DNA of 38,524 nt, taken from the NCBI GenBank assembly GCA_025464325.1, contig JAODGH010000024.1, positions 1-38,524 of the forward strand. The letters are read 5' to 3'. The notes beneath the pieces are model-generated. The model made no database searches and was not told the origin of the DNA. It saw only the letters and a program-made list of their open reading frames with translations. Of this stretch, positions 13,426 to 22,755 are shown piece after piece. Within the stretch, counting starts at the first letter, position 1, and each line of letters begins with the position of its first letter. Source of the stretch: Methanosarcinales archaeon (GTDB taxonomy: Archaea > Halobacteriota > Syntropharchaeia > Alkanophagales > Methanospirareceae). Made by a program: the position numbers and the translations under genes.

Positions 13426-16407
13426 TTAGTTTAGTGGTTCTATCGCGATATAGACCTCTCTGTCACCTATCTTCCAGATTTTACCGTACATTTGATCGTT
13501 TCTTCCGCGTTTTAGCTCCGCCGCGAGCGTTTCCGTACATATGTAATCCCTGAAACCTTCTACCGCTTCCTCCACTTCTGCGTCACCATCGTACATTATC
13601 CGTATCTCTGCTGTGTAGTCTAAATCGAGGTCTTTACGCATACCCTGCACACGTCTTACTATATCCCGGACCAGCCCTTCGTACCTCAGTTCTTTGTCCA
13701 GTCTGGTATTCAGGAACAGGCTCAGCGTATCATCAACGTCCACCCGTGTATAGTCCGTTGCGGACACCGCAGACGATTCTACATCCAATCGCACTTCCCG
13801 CACGTTCAATTCATCCTTCAATATACCTGCAAGATTACGCACCTTTGCCAGTATAGCCGCATTACTGCTGACGATAACGACCTCTCTCAATGGCTGTCTT
13901 ATCTTTATACCGGCATCTGATCTTGCACGTCTGCCCGCTTCCACAAGCTTAATAACCACTGTCATCGCTTCCTCCAGTTCGGAATCTATAACCGTTTCGA
14001 CGGGTGTGGGATAATCACAGAGATGCACACTATCCGGCTGATCTTTATCGCGCACAAGGTTCTGATAGATGTGCTCGGTAATGAACGGTACGAAAGGCGC
14101 AAGCAACATGCACAGGGTCACCAGTACTTCATACAGGGTCTGGTACGCGCATTCCTTATCAAAATTCTCCTCCGGTATCCAGAACCGCCGTCTCGAACGC
14201 CTTATGTACCAGTTACTGAGATCGTTAACCACGAATTCCTCCAGCTTACGTGCGGCAACGTGGATATCAAATCGTTCTATCGCTTCTATCACTTCGCCCA
14301 TCACGGTGTTCAACTTCGATACAATCCAGCGGTCCATATAATTCCGTTTATCAACCGGTATAGCTTCCTCGCGCTTCTTCGGGCTGAACTGATCTATTAT
14401 GGCATAGGTGATGAAGAAGAAATACGAGTTCCAGAGCGTATTCATGAACTTCTTACTGCGTTCTCTCATCTCCCGTTCCGAGAATCGGATATCATCATAG
14501 GGCGGTCCCGCAGTGAAGAAATACCACCTCATTGCGTCCGCCCCCTCATTGCGGAATATCGGATTTATATCCACAATGTTGCCTTTACTCTTACTCATCT
14601 TCACCCCGTTCTCATCCAGGATGTGCCCCAGAGAAAGCACATTCAGATACGGCGGCTCGTTGAATACCGCGGTTGAAACTGCCAGCAGTGAATAGAACCA
14701 TCCCCGGGTCTGATCTATCGCTTCGGTGATGAAATCGGCGGGGAAATTGCGCTTGAACTCTTCGATATTCTCAAATGGATAGTGCCATTGTGCAAACGGT
14801 GCTGAACCCGAATCGTACCAGCAGTCTATGACCTCCCGCACTCGTCTCATCTCGCCACCACAATTCTCACATCTCAGTACTACCTGGTCTATGTACGGGC
14901 GATGAAGATCGTCCGGTAGATCAGAGAGAGCACGTGCTTTCAGCTCATCCACACTGCCCACACAGTATTCGGCACCGCATGATTCACATATCCACAGGTT
15001 CAGTGGTGTGCCCCAGAACCGTTCTCTACTCAGTGCCCAGTCCTCTATATTCTCCAGGAAGTTGCCAAATCGTCCGTATTTCAGGTGACCAGGATACCAG
15101 TTTATCTTCTCGTTATTCGCAATCAGACTATCGCGCAGTGATTTCATGGCAATAAACCACGATTCACGTGCATAATACAGCAGCGGCGAGTCACAACGCC
15201 AGCAGAACGGATAAGAATGCAGATATTTCGCCTCGCGGAAGAGTATGCCCCGTGATTTCAACCATTCTATTATGACCCTGTCCGCATCCTTCACAAATAC
15301 ACCCGTCAGTGGTGGGACATCATCGGTGAATCGTCCTTCACTATCTACCGGTTGTGTAAAGCCCATATTGTTCTTGCGGCAGATCTCATAGTCCACCTCC
15401 CCAAATGCGGGTGCTATGTGCACGACACCGGTACCCTCGTCCAGACTGACGAACTCCGCGGTGAGTACTTTATGTGCCGCCCCGCCCGTTATTTTCGCAT
15501 AATCGAACAGCGGCTCATAAGCCAGTCCTTCAAGTGTTTCTCCGCTGAAACGTTCCAGCACCTCATAGTCATGGTCGCACAGTGCCTCCTCCAGTCGAGC
15601 TTCCGCAAGTATCAGGATACTGTCCTGCATTTCTTCTTTTACCCGTACCTTCACGTAGGTGTGTGTAGGATGCACAGCGAGTGCTATATTGCCTATCAGC
15701 GTCCATGGTGTGGTGGTCCACGCGAGCATATAGACCGGTGTATCAGACGGTGTATCAGATTTCAGCCTGAACTTCACGTATATTGAAGGGTCTTCTACCT
15801 CTTTATAGCCCTGTGCCACCTCATGTGTGCTCAGCGCAGTCTCACACCGTGGACAGAACGGTACAACTTTATGACCTTTATATAACAACCCTCGCTTCCA
15901 TATCTCTTTCAGTGACCACCATACCGACTCTATATAACTATTCATAAATGTGATGTATGGATTATCCATATCAATCCAGAATCCCACACGTTTTGTGGCA
16001 TTCACCCATTCTTTCTCATACCGGAACACCGATTCACGGCATCTTCTATTGAACTCCTCGACACCAAACTGCTCAATCTCCCCCTTTGTATTTAGTCCCA
16101 GTTCTTTCTCCACTTCTATCTCTACCGGCAGCCCGTGTGTGTCCCAGCCAGCCTTACGCGGCACATAAAAACCTCGCATCGTCTTGTAGCGCAGTACAAG
16201 GTCTTTAATCACACGGGTGAGGATATGTCCGGGATGTGGAAGCCCGTTTGCCGTTGGTGGTCCTTCAATAAATACGAACGTGTCTCGCCCCCTTCTCTGC
16301 TCCACACTACGTTCAAACGTATGTTCTCGCTCCCAGAGCGCCAATATGTTCTCTTCCAGTCGTACGAAATCCACCCTCTGCTCTTCCTTCCTGAAAGGCG
16401 TTGACAT
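13426..16407 (-). CDS. ileS: Isoleucyl-tRNA synthetase
   Basis: About 993 residues. The start is taken as the second ATG (16407) because GGTGGAG directly precedes it; ATG 16419 is the alternative. It is a class I aminoacyl-tRNA synthetase that charges tRNA-Ile. HIGH-type motif HPGH is at about 58-61 (PPTANGLPHPGHI), the KMSKS motif reads KMSKSKGN near 602, and the WDTHGLPVEIEVEKELG block distinguishes IleS from ValS and LeuS. The CP1 editing domain is between (TTTPWTLIGNIAL; GTGVVHIAPAFGEVDYE). Zinc-type Cys pairs are present in CESCGAEYC and CENCGGEM. The C-terminal anticodon-binding and tail domains are complete. It lies 177 bp downstream of ilvN on the same strand. Confidence 0.97.
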   Translation of the reverse strand: MSTPFRKEEQRVDFVRLEENILALWEREHTFERSVEQRRGRDTFVFIEGPPTANGLPHPGHILTRVIKDLVLRYKTMRGFYVPRKAGWDTHGLPVEIEVEKELGLNTKGEIEQFGVEEFNRRCRESVFRYEKEWVNATKRVGFWIDMDNPYITFMNSYIESVWWSLKEIWKRGLLYKGHKVVPFCPRCETALSTHEVAQGYKEVEDPSIYVKFRLKSDTPSDTPVYMLAWTTTPWTLIGNIALAVHPTHTYVKVRVKEEMQDSILILAEARLEEALCDHDYEVLERFSGETLEGLAYEPLFDYAKITGGAAHKVLTAEFVSLDEGTGVVHIAPAFGEVDYEICRKNNMGFTQPVDSEGRFTDDVPPLTGVFVKDADRVIIEWLKSRGILFREAKYLHSYPFCWRCDSPLLYYARESWFIAMKSLRDSLIANNEKINWYPGHLKYGRFGNFLENIEDWALSRERFWGTPLNLWICESCGAEYCVGSVDELKARALSDLPDDLHRPYIDQVVLRCENCGGEMRRVREVIDCWYDSGSAPFAQWHYPFENIEEFKRNFPADFITEAIDQTRGWFYSLLAVSTAVFNEPPYLNVLSLGHILDENGVKMSKSKGNIVDINPIFRNEGADAMRWYFFTAGPPYDDIRFSEREMRERSKKFMNTLWNSYFFFITYAIIDQFSPKKREEAIPVDKRNYMDRWIVSKLNTVMGEVIEAIERFDIHVAARKLEEFVVNDLSNWYIRRSRRRFWIPEENFDKECAYQTLYEVLVTLCMLLAPFVPFITEHIYQNLVRDKDQPDSVHLCDYPTPVETVIDSELEEAMTVVIKLVEAGRRARSDAGIKIRQPLREVVIVSSNAAILAKVRNLAGILKDELNVREVRLDVESSAVSATDYTRVDVDDTLSLFLNTRLDKELRYEGLVRDIVRRVQGMRKDLDLDYTAEIRIMYDGDAEVEEAVEGFRDYICTETLAAELKRGRNDQMYGKIWKIGDREVYIAIEPLN

Positions 16408-16419
16408 CTCTCCACCCAT

Positions 16420-16583
16420 AAATGCTTCTTATCTTATTTTAAGATATTAAACTTAATAGTTCCTGCTATCCGGGAGTTTGAGTCTATCCCGGGCAAATTT
16501 TAGAAATGGCGAACCTGCAATAGAAATAAAGAAATAAGCGATGGGATCGGGCAGCGCACAATGCGATTCATTCCCTATGGCAT
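16420..16583. other. Intergenic region between ilvN and ileS
   Basis: 164 bp without a coding frame. An AT-rich stretch near 16430-16460 (minus-strand reading TTAAGTTTAATATC...) could hold the ileS promoter. CCCGGG-containing sequence near 16470-16495 gives only weak pairing. I see no convincing riboswitch or terminator fold. Confidence 0.35.
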
Positions 16584-17066
16584 TCAGTAGTCGATCCCGA
16601 TCGCCGTAATACCGGTTCTAAACAACTGTTTCAATCCAAAATGCTTCATCAACTCCACGAACCGATCTATCCTCTCGGGCTCAGCCGTGAGTTCGAGTAT
16701 GATCGAATCAAAAGATGCGTGAACTATCTTTGCATTGTATGATTCCGCCAGCTGCATTACTTCCGTACGTGCCTCTGTATTCCTCGTATGCACCTTCATT
16801 AGACATAGATCGCGTATGATCGACTCGTGTACATCCAAATCCACGACTTTCAACACTTCTATCAGGTTGCTCAATTGTTTCCGTACTTTCTCCAGTTCGC
16901 TCTCTGAGCCCTTTATCGCCACTGTCATCCTTGATAATCCCTCCTTCTCGCACGGAGACACGGTAAGCGAAGAGATATTTATGCCACGCATTGTGAACAT
17001 ACCTGACATCCGTGTCAGCACTCCGGGATTATCCTCCACCAGTAAAGATATTACACGTGTTTGCAT
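16584..17066 (-). CDS. ilvN: Acetolactate synthase, small (regulatory) subunit
   Basis: 160 residues. An N-terminal ACT domain (VISLLVEDNPGVLTRMSGMF, then RRGINISSLTVSP-type sequence) binds valine in the family and confers feedback inhibition. The C-terminal half (VHASFDSIILELTAEPERID) matches the ALS small-subunit C-domain, which activates the large subunit. It overlaps the end of ilvB by 16 bp, so the two are translationally coupled. Length is normal. Either ilvN or ilvH would be an acceptable symbol. Confidence 0.95.
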   Translation of the reverse strand: MQTRVISLLVEDNPGVLTRMSGMFTMRGINISSLTVSPCEKEGLSRMTVAIKGSESELEKVRKQLSNLIEVLKVVDLDVHESIIRDLCLMKVHTRNTEARTEVMQLAESYNAKIVHASFDSIILELTAEPERIDRFVELMKHFGLKQLFRTGITAIGIDY

Positions 17067-18766
17067 CTCTCCGTACCTATCATATTGGTTATACCCCCAC
17101 CAGGCGGGATCATTGGGAGTACCTTATCCTCCTTACCCACTATCATATCAAGCACTGCAGGCTTGCCCGATTCAAAAGCATTATTCAATGCCGACTTCAG
17201 ATCCTCTGGCTTCTCCACACGTTCGGCATAGCACCCAAAAGCCTCCCCTAACTTCACGAAATCGGGCGTTATACCAAGATGAGTCTGAGAATATCTCTTA
17301 TCAAAGAAGAGCTCCTGCCATTGCCGTACCATACCCAGATACCTGTTATCAAATATGCATACCACCACCTGGATATCGTTCTCAACGCAGGTTGCCAGGT
17401 CCTGACAGGTCATCAGGAAGCTACCATCTCCCGCGATATCCACCACTTTCTTATCGGGTGCTGCGACTTTGGCACCTATCGCAGCGGGAAAGCCGAAACC
17501 CATTGTGCCCAGTCCGCCGGAGGTTATAAATGTGCGTGGCTCCCTGGTCATGTAATAGTGTGCTGCAAACATCTGACATTGACCCACTTCGGTTGTTACT
17601 ATGGCGTTACTGTCCAGGATATTGCTGAGTTCCTTTATCAGGATATCCGACGTCGATGATCCCGCACGCCACACATCGCATATGCACTCCTCACATGCAG
17701 CATGCATCTCTTTTAACCGTTTTTGCCACACGCTGTTATCTCTTATGCACTCCTTCTCCAGCCATTTCAGTATGTCGGATATAGCGAGTTTCACATCGCC
17801 CACTATCGGTATGTCCACCGGTATATTCTTGTTTATCTCGGCAGCGTCAACATCGACATGTATTATGGTCGCATCGGGTGCGAACTGGTCCAGTTGCCAG
17901 CCAGTTAGCCGATCGCTGAACCGCGTACCGAGGGCGAGCAGGGCGTCGCATTCATTAAGTGCTCTATTTGCATAGATATGTCCATGCATACCTGCCATAC
18001 CAAGTGACAGGGGATGTGTTTCCGGTATCGCGCCCTTACCCATCAGTGTGGTGACAACACCTGCACCGAGCGTCTCCGCAAGGTTCCTTAACTCATCGGT
18101 TGCACCAGAGCTTATGACACCACCACCCGCGAGAATGACCGGGCGCTCGGCATTTGCAAGCGTTTCTGCCGCTTTCTTCGTCTGTACCTTGTTCGGAATT
18201 ATGTTCGGCTTATAGCCCGGCGGGGTGTCTCCGGGATGTAATTCCACATCCACCCGGTTCGCCTGGACGTCCTTTGGTAGATCTATCAGAACAACCCCCT
18301 TCCGTCCGGTACTGGCGATGTAAAAAGCGTTATGGATGACCCGGGGTAAATCCTCCGTTCGCATTACCAGGAAGTTATGCTTTGTTATGGGCATTGTAAT
18401 GGTGAATGTACTTGCTTCCTGAAACGCATTTGTCCCTATCGCAGATGTAGGGACCTGTCCGGTCAGTGCAACAATGGGTGAGGAATCTATATTTGCAGTA
18501 GCCAGTCCGGTAACGAGGTTGGTGGCACCGGGTCCCGAAGTAGCGATGCAAACGCCCGTCTGACCGGATACGCGGGCATAACCGTCCGCGGCATGCGCTG
18601 CACACTGCTCATGTCGCATCAGTATGTGCTTTATCATCGTCTCATTATAAAGTACCTCGTATAGATCCAGCAGGGCACCACCAGGTATGCCAAATGCCAC
18701 CTTCACTCCCTCATTCTTCAATTCCTCCACCACTATCTCCGCACCACTCAATTTCTTCACTGTCAT
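17051..18766 (-). CDS. ilvB: Acetolactate synthase, large (catalytic) subunit
   Basis: 571 residues. A ThDP-dependent enzyme joining two pyruvates (or pyruvate and 2-oxobutyrate) in branched-chain amino acid synthesis. Visible are the N-terminal PYR domain with the catalytic Glu region (LMRHEQCAAHAADGYAR), the QVPTSAIGTNAFQE segment, the central domain, and the PP domain with the ThDP motif GDGSFLMTCQDLATCVENDI ending near IFDNRYLGMVRQWQE. GGAGGAT directly precedes the ATG. A TATA-like AATATAAAAT (18821-18830 region) lies about 55 nt upstream. It is first in an ilvB-ilvN unit; ilvC is not in the window. Confidence 0.97.
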   Translation of the reverse strand: MTVKKLSGAEIVVEELKNEGVKVAFGIPGGALLDLYEVLYNETMIKHILMRHEQCAAHAADGYARVSGQTGVCIATSGPGATNLVTGLATANIDSSPIVALTGQVPTSAIGTNAFQEASTFTITMPITKHNFLVMRTEDLPRVIHNAFYIASTGRKGVVLIDLPKDVQANRVDVELHPGDTPPGYKPNIIPNKVQTKKAAETLANAERPVILAGGGVISSGATDELRNLAETLGAGVVTTLMGKGAIPETHPLSLGMAGMHGHIYANRALNECDALLALGTRFSDRLTGWQLDQFAPDATIIHVDVDAAEINKNIPVDIPIVGDVKLAISDILKWLEKECIRDNSVWQKRLKEMHAACEECICDVWRAGSSTSDILIKELSNILDSNAIVTTEVGQCQMFAAHYYMTREPRTFITSGGLGTMGFGFPAAIGAKVAAPDKKVVDIAGDGSFLMTCQDLATCVENDIQVVVCIFDNRYLGMVRQWQELFFDKRYSQTHLGITPDFVKLGEAFGCYAERVEKPEDLKSALNNAFESGKPAVLDMIVGKEDKVLPMIPPGGGITNMIGTERCKHV

Positions 18767-18788
18767 ATCCTCCCTCTTCTCTTATCTC

Positions 18789-18811
18789 CTCTTACAATCT
18801 TCTCTTACAAT
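18789..18811. repeat. 10-bp direct repeat in the ilvB leader
   Basis: CTCTTACAAT occurs at 18789-18798 and again at 18802-18811, 13 bp apart, between the TATA-like box and the ilvB start codon. This could be a tandem operator or simply a purine/pyrimidine-biased leader. There is no direct evidence of regulation. Confidence 0.35.
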
Positions 18812-18872
18812 GAAGTCCCTATTTTATATTAAGCATGTGAATAACTTTGTTGTTGCCATATCAGAACCGAAA

Positions 18873-19532
18873 ATGAATAGATATGACCTGCATACGCATA
18901 CGAAATACTCGATTGATGGTGTACTTGAGCCACGTGAGCTCGTCAAACGCGGGCAGAAGCGCGGACTTGCGGGGATTGCTGTGACCGATCACAACACGAT
19001 ACGGGGCGGATTAGAGGCGAAAGCATATGAATGCAGCGATTTCAAAGTGATTGTGGGCTCAGAGATAATGACCACCCGGGGTGAGCTGATAGGTCTGTTC
19101 CTCCATGAGGAAGTAGGTAATAGGACAAGGGATTTCAGAGCTGTCATCGATGAGATAAAAGATCAGGGCGGTATAGTTATTGTACCACATCCGTTTGATA
19201 CGATACGCCGTTCGGCTTTTAAGCCCCGAAACGAGGATGCGGAACTCTTTGATGGTGTGGAAGGTCTCAATTCACGGTGTTTTAGTCAGAGCTACAATGA
19301 TCGGGCGGTTGAATTCGCTATCCGGCATGATCTACCGATAACTGCGGGCAGTGACGCCCATTTCGGGTGGGAGGTGGGTAACGCATATATAAGAACGAAT
19401 GCATCCAGTGATGAGGAGCTGAAACAGGCGATATTAACGAACAGGATCGAATACGCGGGTAAATTGAGCAGTCCTCTTAACCTGTGCATGACCAAACTGT
19501 TGAAGACCTGGCGAAAGATAAAGACGGTATAA
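18873..19532 (+). CDS. PHP-domain phosphoesterase
   Basis: 219 residues from the ATG at 18873, chosen because the PHP motif starts at once (MNRYDLHTHTKYSIDG); the longer open frame would overlap ilvB. Metal-binding motifs in order are DLHTHTKYS, VTDHNT, a Glu in VGSEIMTT, VPHPFD and AGSDAHF, all expected for a trinuclear-metal PHP hydrolase. Stand-alone archaeal PHP proteins hydrolyse phosphate esters or nucleotides, but the substrate is unknown. A UbiB kinase gene follows after 19 bp on the same strand, so they may be co-transcribed. Confidence 0.85.
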   Translation: MNRYDLHTHTKYSIDGVLEPRELVKRGQKRGLAGIAVTDHNTIRGGLEAKAYECSDFKVIVGSEIMTTRGELIGLFLHEEVGNRTRDFRAVIDEIKDQGGIVIVPHPFDTIRRSAFKPRNEDAELFDGVEGLNSRCFSQSYNDRAVEFAIRHDLPITAGSDAHFGWEVGNAYIRTNASSDEELKQAILTNRIEYAGKLSSPLNLCMTKLLKTWRKIKTV

Positions 19533-19551
19533 CCATCCTTTATTATATGTT

Positions 19552-21246
19552 ATGCCCGTTATACCGATAAGCGTGCTTTCGTACCGCCACATCAGACGGT
19601 ATCGAGAGATAATCTCGGTACTTGCGAAATATGGATTTGGTGAGATACTGGCAAAGTTAGATTTACGAAAATATCTCGGCAGGCGTTTACCACTGTTCAA
19701 GACGCCCACGGAGATAGCCGCGTTATCGCACTGGGAACGTGTACGGCTGGCACTCGAGGAGCTTGGTCCGACATTCATCAAGTTCGGGCAGATCATGAGC
19801 ACCAGACCTGATATGGTGCCACGTGAGCTCATAGAAGAATTGGAGAAGCTTCAGGAGCGGGTACCTCCGTTTCCAACTGTGGAGGCGAAACGGATAATCG
19901 AGGAAGAGCTTGGTAGGCAGGTGGAAGATATCTTCGCCGATTTCGATGAGGGCCCCATAGCTTCCGCTTCTATTGCGCAGGTGTATAAAGCGGTATTGCG
20001 GAGTGGCGAGATGGTGGCAGTGAAGATTCAGCGTCCGGGCATAGCACGAACCATAGAGGTGGACCTGGAGATTATGAAGCACCTCGCCACACTCATAGAA
20101 CGACACATAAAGGGTCTTGATACATTGCGTCCGGTGGCGATGGTTGAAGAATTCGCGCGAGTGATACGAAAAGAATTGGACTTCGGTCTGGAAGCGGCGC
20201 ATATCAGGCGTTTTGCACGGAACTTCCACTCGGATAGGCGAATTCACGTACCACATGTCTATAATGATCTCTCCTCTGCAAAGGTACTGACCATGGAATT
20301 CATACAGGGATACAAAGTATCAGATATAACAACGAGCTCGAAATGCGAGGAACAAAACATAAATATAGACCCGAAAGTGGTGGCTTCACGGTGTGCCGAT
20401 CTCATACTGACACAGGTCTTCGAGCATGGCTTCTTCCATGCTGATCCGCATCCGGGCAATATAAGAGTACTGAAGGGTAACGTCATCTGTTTCCTGGACT
20501 ATGGGATGATGGGTTCGCTCTCATTGCAACATCGTGATGCCCTTGCCGATATGCTCATCGGTATAACTACGTGTGACGTAGCGAAGATAACGAAGACCAT
20601 CCAGAAATTGAGTGGTTATACAACGCGGGTGAATCGTGAAAGTTTAGAGCAGGACATCTCAGATATCCTCGATATTTACGCATACCGCTCTTTGAAAGAG
20701 CTCGAGATCGGTAATTTGTTCCAGAATATCATGAATACCATAGTGAAGTACAGGTTGAACGTGCCGCGTGACTTCTATCTACTCGCCAAGGCGCTGGTAA
20801 CCATGGAGGGGATTGGCAGGTCGCTGGATCCCGAATTCAATGCTGTGGAACACGCCAGACCATTTGCCAGACGTATGGTATACGCAAAAATGAATCCAGG
20901 ACGGCTGACCCGGGATCTAATCAGTTCGCTACTCGATACGAGGGCATTGATCCATGAATTTCCGTCGGAAGCACGCGAGATACTGGCGTTGGTGCGAGAG
21001 GGTGAATTACAGGTGAAATTCAGACATGACGGTCTCGAACCGATGCTGAAGACCATTGATAAGGGTACCAACCGTATATCGTCCGCGATAGTGCTTGCAG
21101 CACTGATCATAGGCTCTTCTCTTATCGTCCTATCCGGCGTGCCACCGAGATGGCATGATATACCGCTTATAGGGCTAATAGGCTTCATGCTGGCGGGATT
21201 GATTGGATTCATGCTACTATTCGTGATTCTGCGGGATGCAATATGA
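19552..21246 (+). CDS. ABC1/UbiB/AarF family atypical kinase
   Basis: 564 residues. The kinase-like core has the family KxGQ motif (FIKFGQIMSTRPD at about 78-90), the A-rich loop PIASASIAQVYKA, the VAIK-type Lys in MVAVKIQRPG, the catalytic HADPHPGNI and metal-binding FLDYGMMG. Two hydrophobic helices close the C-terminus (about 505-560), anchoring it to the membrane. In bacteria and mitochondria the family supports isoprenoid quinone/lipid biosynthesis; its archaeal role is unclear. The ATG at 19552 directly follows TTATATGTT. Length is typical. Confidence 0.92.
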   Translation: MPVIPISVLSYRHIRRYREIISVLAKYGFGEILAKLDLRKYLGRRLPLFKTPTEIAALSHWERVRLALEELGPTFIKFGQIMSTRPDMVPRELIEELEKLQERVPPFPTVEAKRIIEEELGRQVEDIFADFDEGPIASASIAQVYKAVLRSGEMVAVKIQRPGIARTIEVDLEIMKHLATLIERHIKGLDTLRPVAMVEEFARVIRKELDFGLEAAHIRRFARNFHSDRRIHVPHVYNDLSSAKVLTMEFIQGYKVSDITTSSKCEEQNINIDPKVVASRCADLILTQVFEHGFFHADPHPGNIRVLKGNVICFLDYGMMGSLSLQHRDALADMLIGITTCDVAKITKTIQKLSGYTTRVNRESLEQDISDILDIYAYRSLKELEIGNLFQNIMNTIVKYRLNVPRDFYLLAKALVTMEGIGRSLDPEFNAVEHARPFARRMVYAKMNPGRLTRDLISSLLDTRALIHEFPSEAREILALVREGELQVKFRHDGLEPMLKTIDKGTNRISSAIVLAALIIGSSLIVLSGVPPRWHDIPLIGLIGFMLAGLIGFMLLFVILRDAI

Positions 21247-21314
21247 TATAGGGGAATCACAGTTCCGTGTTCCGTAGCAGTACCCTTCTCCTGGCACACG
21301 GATCCCATACATAA

Positions 21315-21326
21315 ACCCTTTAGGGT
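21315..21326. promoter_or_regulatory. Small inverted repeat upstream of the DUF2162 gene
   Basis: ACCCT, TT, AGGGT form a short hairpin-capable repeat about 50 nt before the ATG at 21379. A TATA-like TTTATTAAG lies at about 21345-21353. It could be an operator for a metal- or corrinoid-responsive regulator of the downstream block, but a 5-bp arm is weak evidence. Confidence 0.25.
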
Positions 21327-21378
21327 GACAATTATTAGCTTCAGGTTTATTAAGTTAGATGCTAAATTGTAGATAAGC

Positions 21379-22095
21379 ATGACGGGGGTAAGTGAAATAG
21401 TCATATTTGGTATATTTACGGGCGTTGTAATCCTTGCCCTAAAAACCAGCCTGGGGTGTGGTCTCACCAATCTCAGGAAGCGAGAGGTAGTCTATGTGGC
21501 TTCTATCTATCTCTGCGCTTCTGTTATACTCAGCCAGTTTGTGGATGTTATACCTCTGGATGTCACGCAGAATGTACTTGCATCAGGACTTACGATGCAC
21601 ATTATCGTGGCTTCGGGATTGATATATTCCGGGATAATCACGAAGAAGGAATGGCTTTCACGCGGTAAGGACATCTCAAGAAAGACATTCCTGTGGCTCT
21701 CTTTACCCTGTCCTGTATGCCTGCTTGCTACTTTTCTCGCCTGTTCCGTCCTGTCGAAGATAATGAGCATCAGCAACCTGGCGATCGGGGTCCTCGTTGG
21801 TATGATATTCTTTGTTATCATCTGTGCATTTTCTCTTACATTCGCTAAAATCGCCGCTTCGATCAATATTAAGAATCCCTCTTCACTGGGCACAGCGATG
21901 ATCATGTTCGGCTTATTCTACTTCCTCTCCATCCTCTTAATCCCAGCATATGTCCAAATTGAGAGTGTTCCCGTTCCAGAATCGACGATCGACACGCGCG
22001 ATACCGGTATTTCGTTACTGGTTATGGTCTCGCTTATAGGTCTGGGTATCATAATTGATCGTATGAAGAGGCGACGAATGAAGGAGGTGTATTGA
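21379..22095 (+). CDS. DUF2162 family membrane protein, putative transporter
   Basis: 238 residues with six or seven strongly hydrophobic segments (about 5-25, 35-55, 65-85, 100-125, 130-155, 175-195, 215-232) and a basic tail (DRMKRRRMKEVY). The features and position match the archaeal DUF2162 family, described as a predicted transporter and commonly found beside TolQ/ExbB-like, DUF2149 and CobN-like genes. A conserved-looking LPCPVCLLATF segment with two Cys in a membrane helix could bind metal (inference). An AAGGAGGTG ribosome site inside its 3' end serves the next gene 6 bp downstream, so the block is one operon. Confidence 0.8.
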   Translation: MTGVSEIVIFGIFTGVVILALKTSLGCGLTNLRKREVVYVASIYLCASVILSQFVDVIPLDVTQNVLASGLTMHIIVASGLIYSGIITKKEWLSRGKDISRKTFLWLSLPCPVCLLATFLACSVLSKIMSISNLAIGVLVGMIFFVIICAFSLTFAKIAASINIKNPSSLGTAMIMFGLFYFLSILLIPAYVQIESVPVPESTIDTRDTGISLLVMVSLIGLGIIIDRMKRRRMKEVY

Positions 22096-22101
22096 ACTGA
22101 A

Positions 22102-22755
22102 ATGGATTTATATTCTGCCCTGGTTGGTGCAATGTTCATTATCTCAACCGCACTGCGATATCCGGTTATTATGGCACTTCTGATGCTGGTGGCATGGTCA
22201 TTTATCGCCGTGGGTTTGTTCGTATCTGAGTACACCGCGAGGAATCGCGATATAGGCAAATTACGCGCAGGCTGCAGAACCGCAAGAGCGCATATGCGTA
22301 TGCAGGAGTTCGATAAAGCGTGTGATTCTTTGAGAGCGAGTGGTTCAAACGATCTGCTCAAGCAATTTATAAACGAACTATCGGGCTTTATAGGTGCAGA
22401 TCATGGCGATTTTATAACAGAAGCGGAGAAGTTACTTCAGGAATATGAATTGAAGATCACAAAGGAACTGGAGAAGCTGAGGCTGGTTGTTAAGTGGGGT
22501 CCAATGCTCGGACTGATGGGTACGTTAATCCCGTTGGGACCGGCGTTGATGGGTCTCACAGCCGGTAACATACAGCAACTCGCAGAAAATCTTGTGGTAG
22601 CATTCAGTACAACCGTGCTCGGGCTGTTCAGTGGCGGTATAGCGTATGCACTTCTGATTGTGAAGAAGAGATGGTACACACAGGATTTAAGTGATATGGA
22701 GTACATAGTGGAGGTATTGAGCAGTAGAAATGCGAAGAAGGAGACTGATACTTGA
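22102..22755 (+). CDS. MotA/TolQ/ExbB proton-channel family protein
   Basis: 217 residues. One N-terminal helix (about 8-36), a long cytoplasmic helical region (about 40-125), and two C-terminal membrane segments carrying the family signature (VVKWGPMLGLMGTLIPLGPA and VVAFSTTVLGLFSGGIAYAL). In bacteria such proteins use proton flow with an ExbD/TolR partner to energise TonB-dependent or envelope processes. Here the partner slot is taken by the DUF2149 protein, whose ORF overlaps this one by 26 bp. Good ribosome site AAGGAGGTG at 22081-22089. Confidence 0.9.
   Translation: MDLYSALVGAMFIISTALRYPVIMALLMLVAWSFIAVGLFVSEYTARNRDIGKLRAGCRTARAHMRMQEFDKACDSLRASGSNDLLKQFINELSGFIGADHGDFITEAEKLLQEYELKITKELEKLRLVVKWGPMLGLMGTLIPLGPALMGLTAGNIQQLAENLVVAFSTTVLGLFSGGIAYALLIVKKRWYTQDLSDMEYIVEVLSSRNAKKETDT

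Noticed and set aside
14023-14676. 217-codon plus-strand frame opposite ileS
   Set aside because: Composition and lack of motifs indicate an antisense shadow of ileS.
16735-17529. 264-codon plus-strand open frame across ilvN and ilvB
   Set aside because: Ser/Pro/Tyr-rich, low-complexity translation typical of a shadow frame; both minus-strand genes are certain.
21247-21378. Cobalamin riboswitch ahead of the CobN block
   Set aside because: No B12-box-like sequence or long paired leader; only a 5-bp inverted repeat and a TATA-like box were seen.
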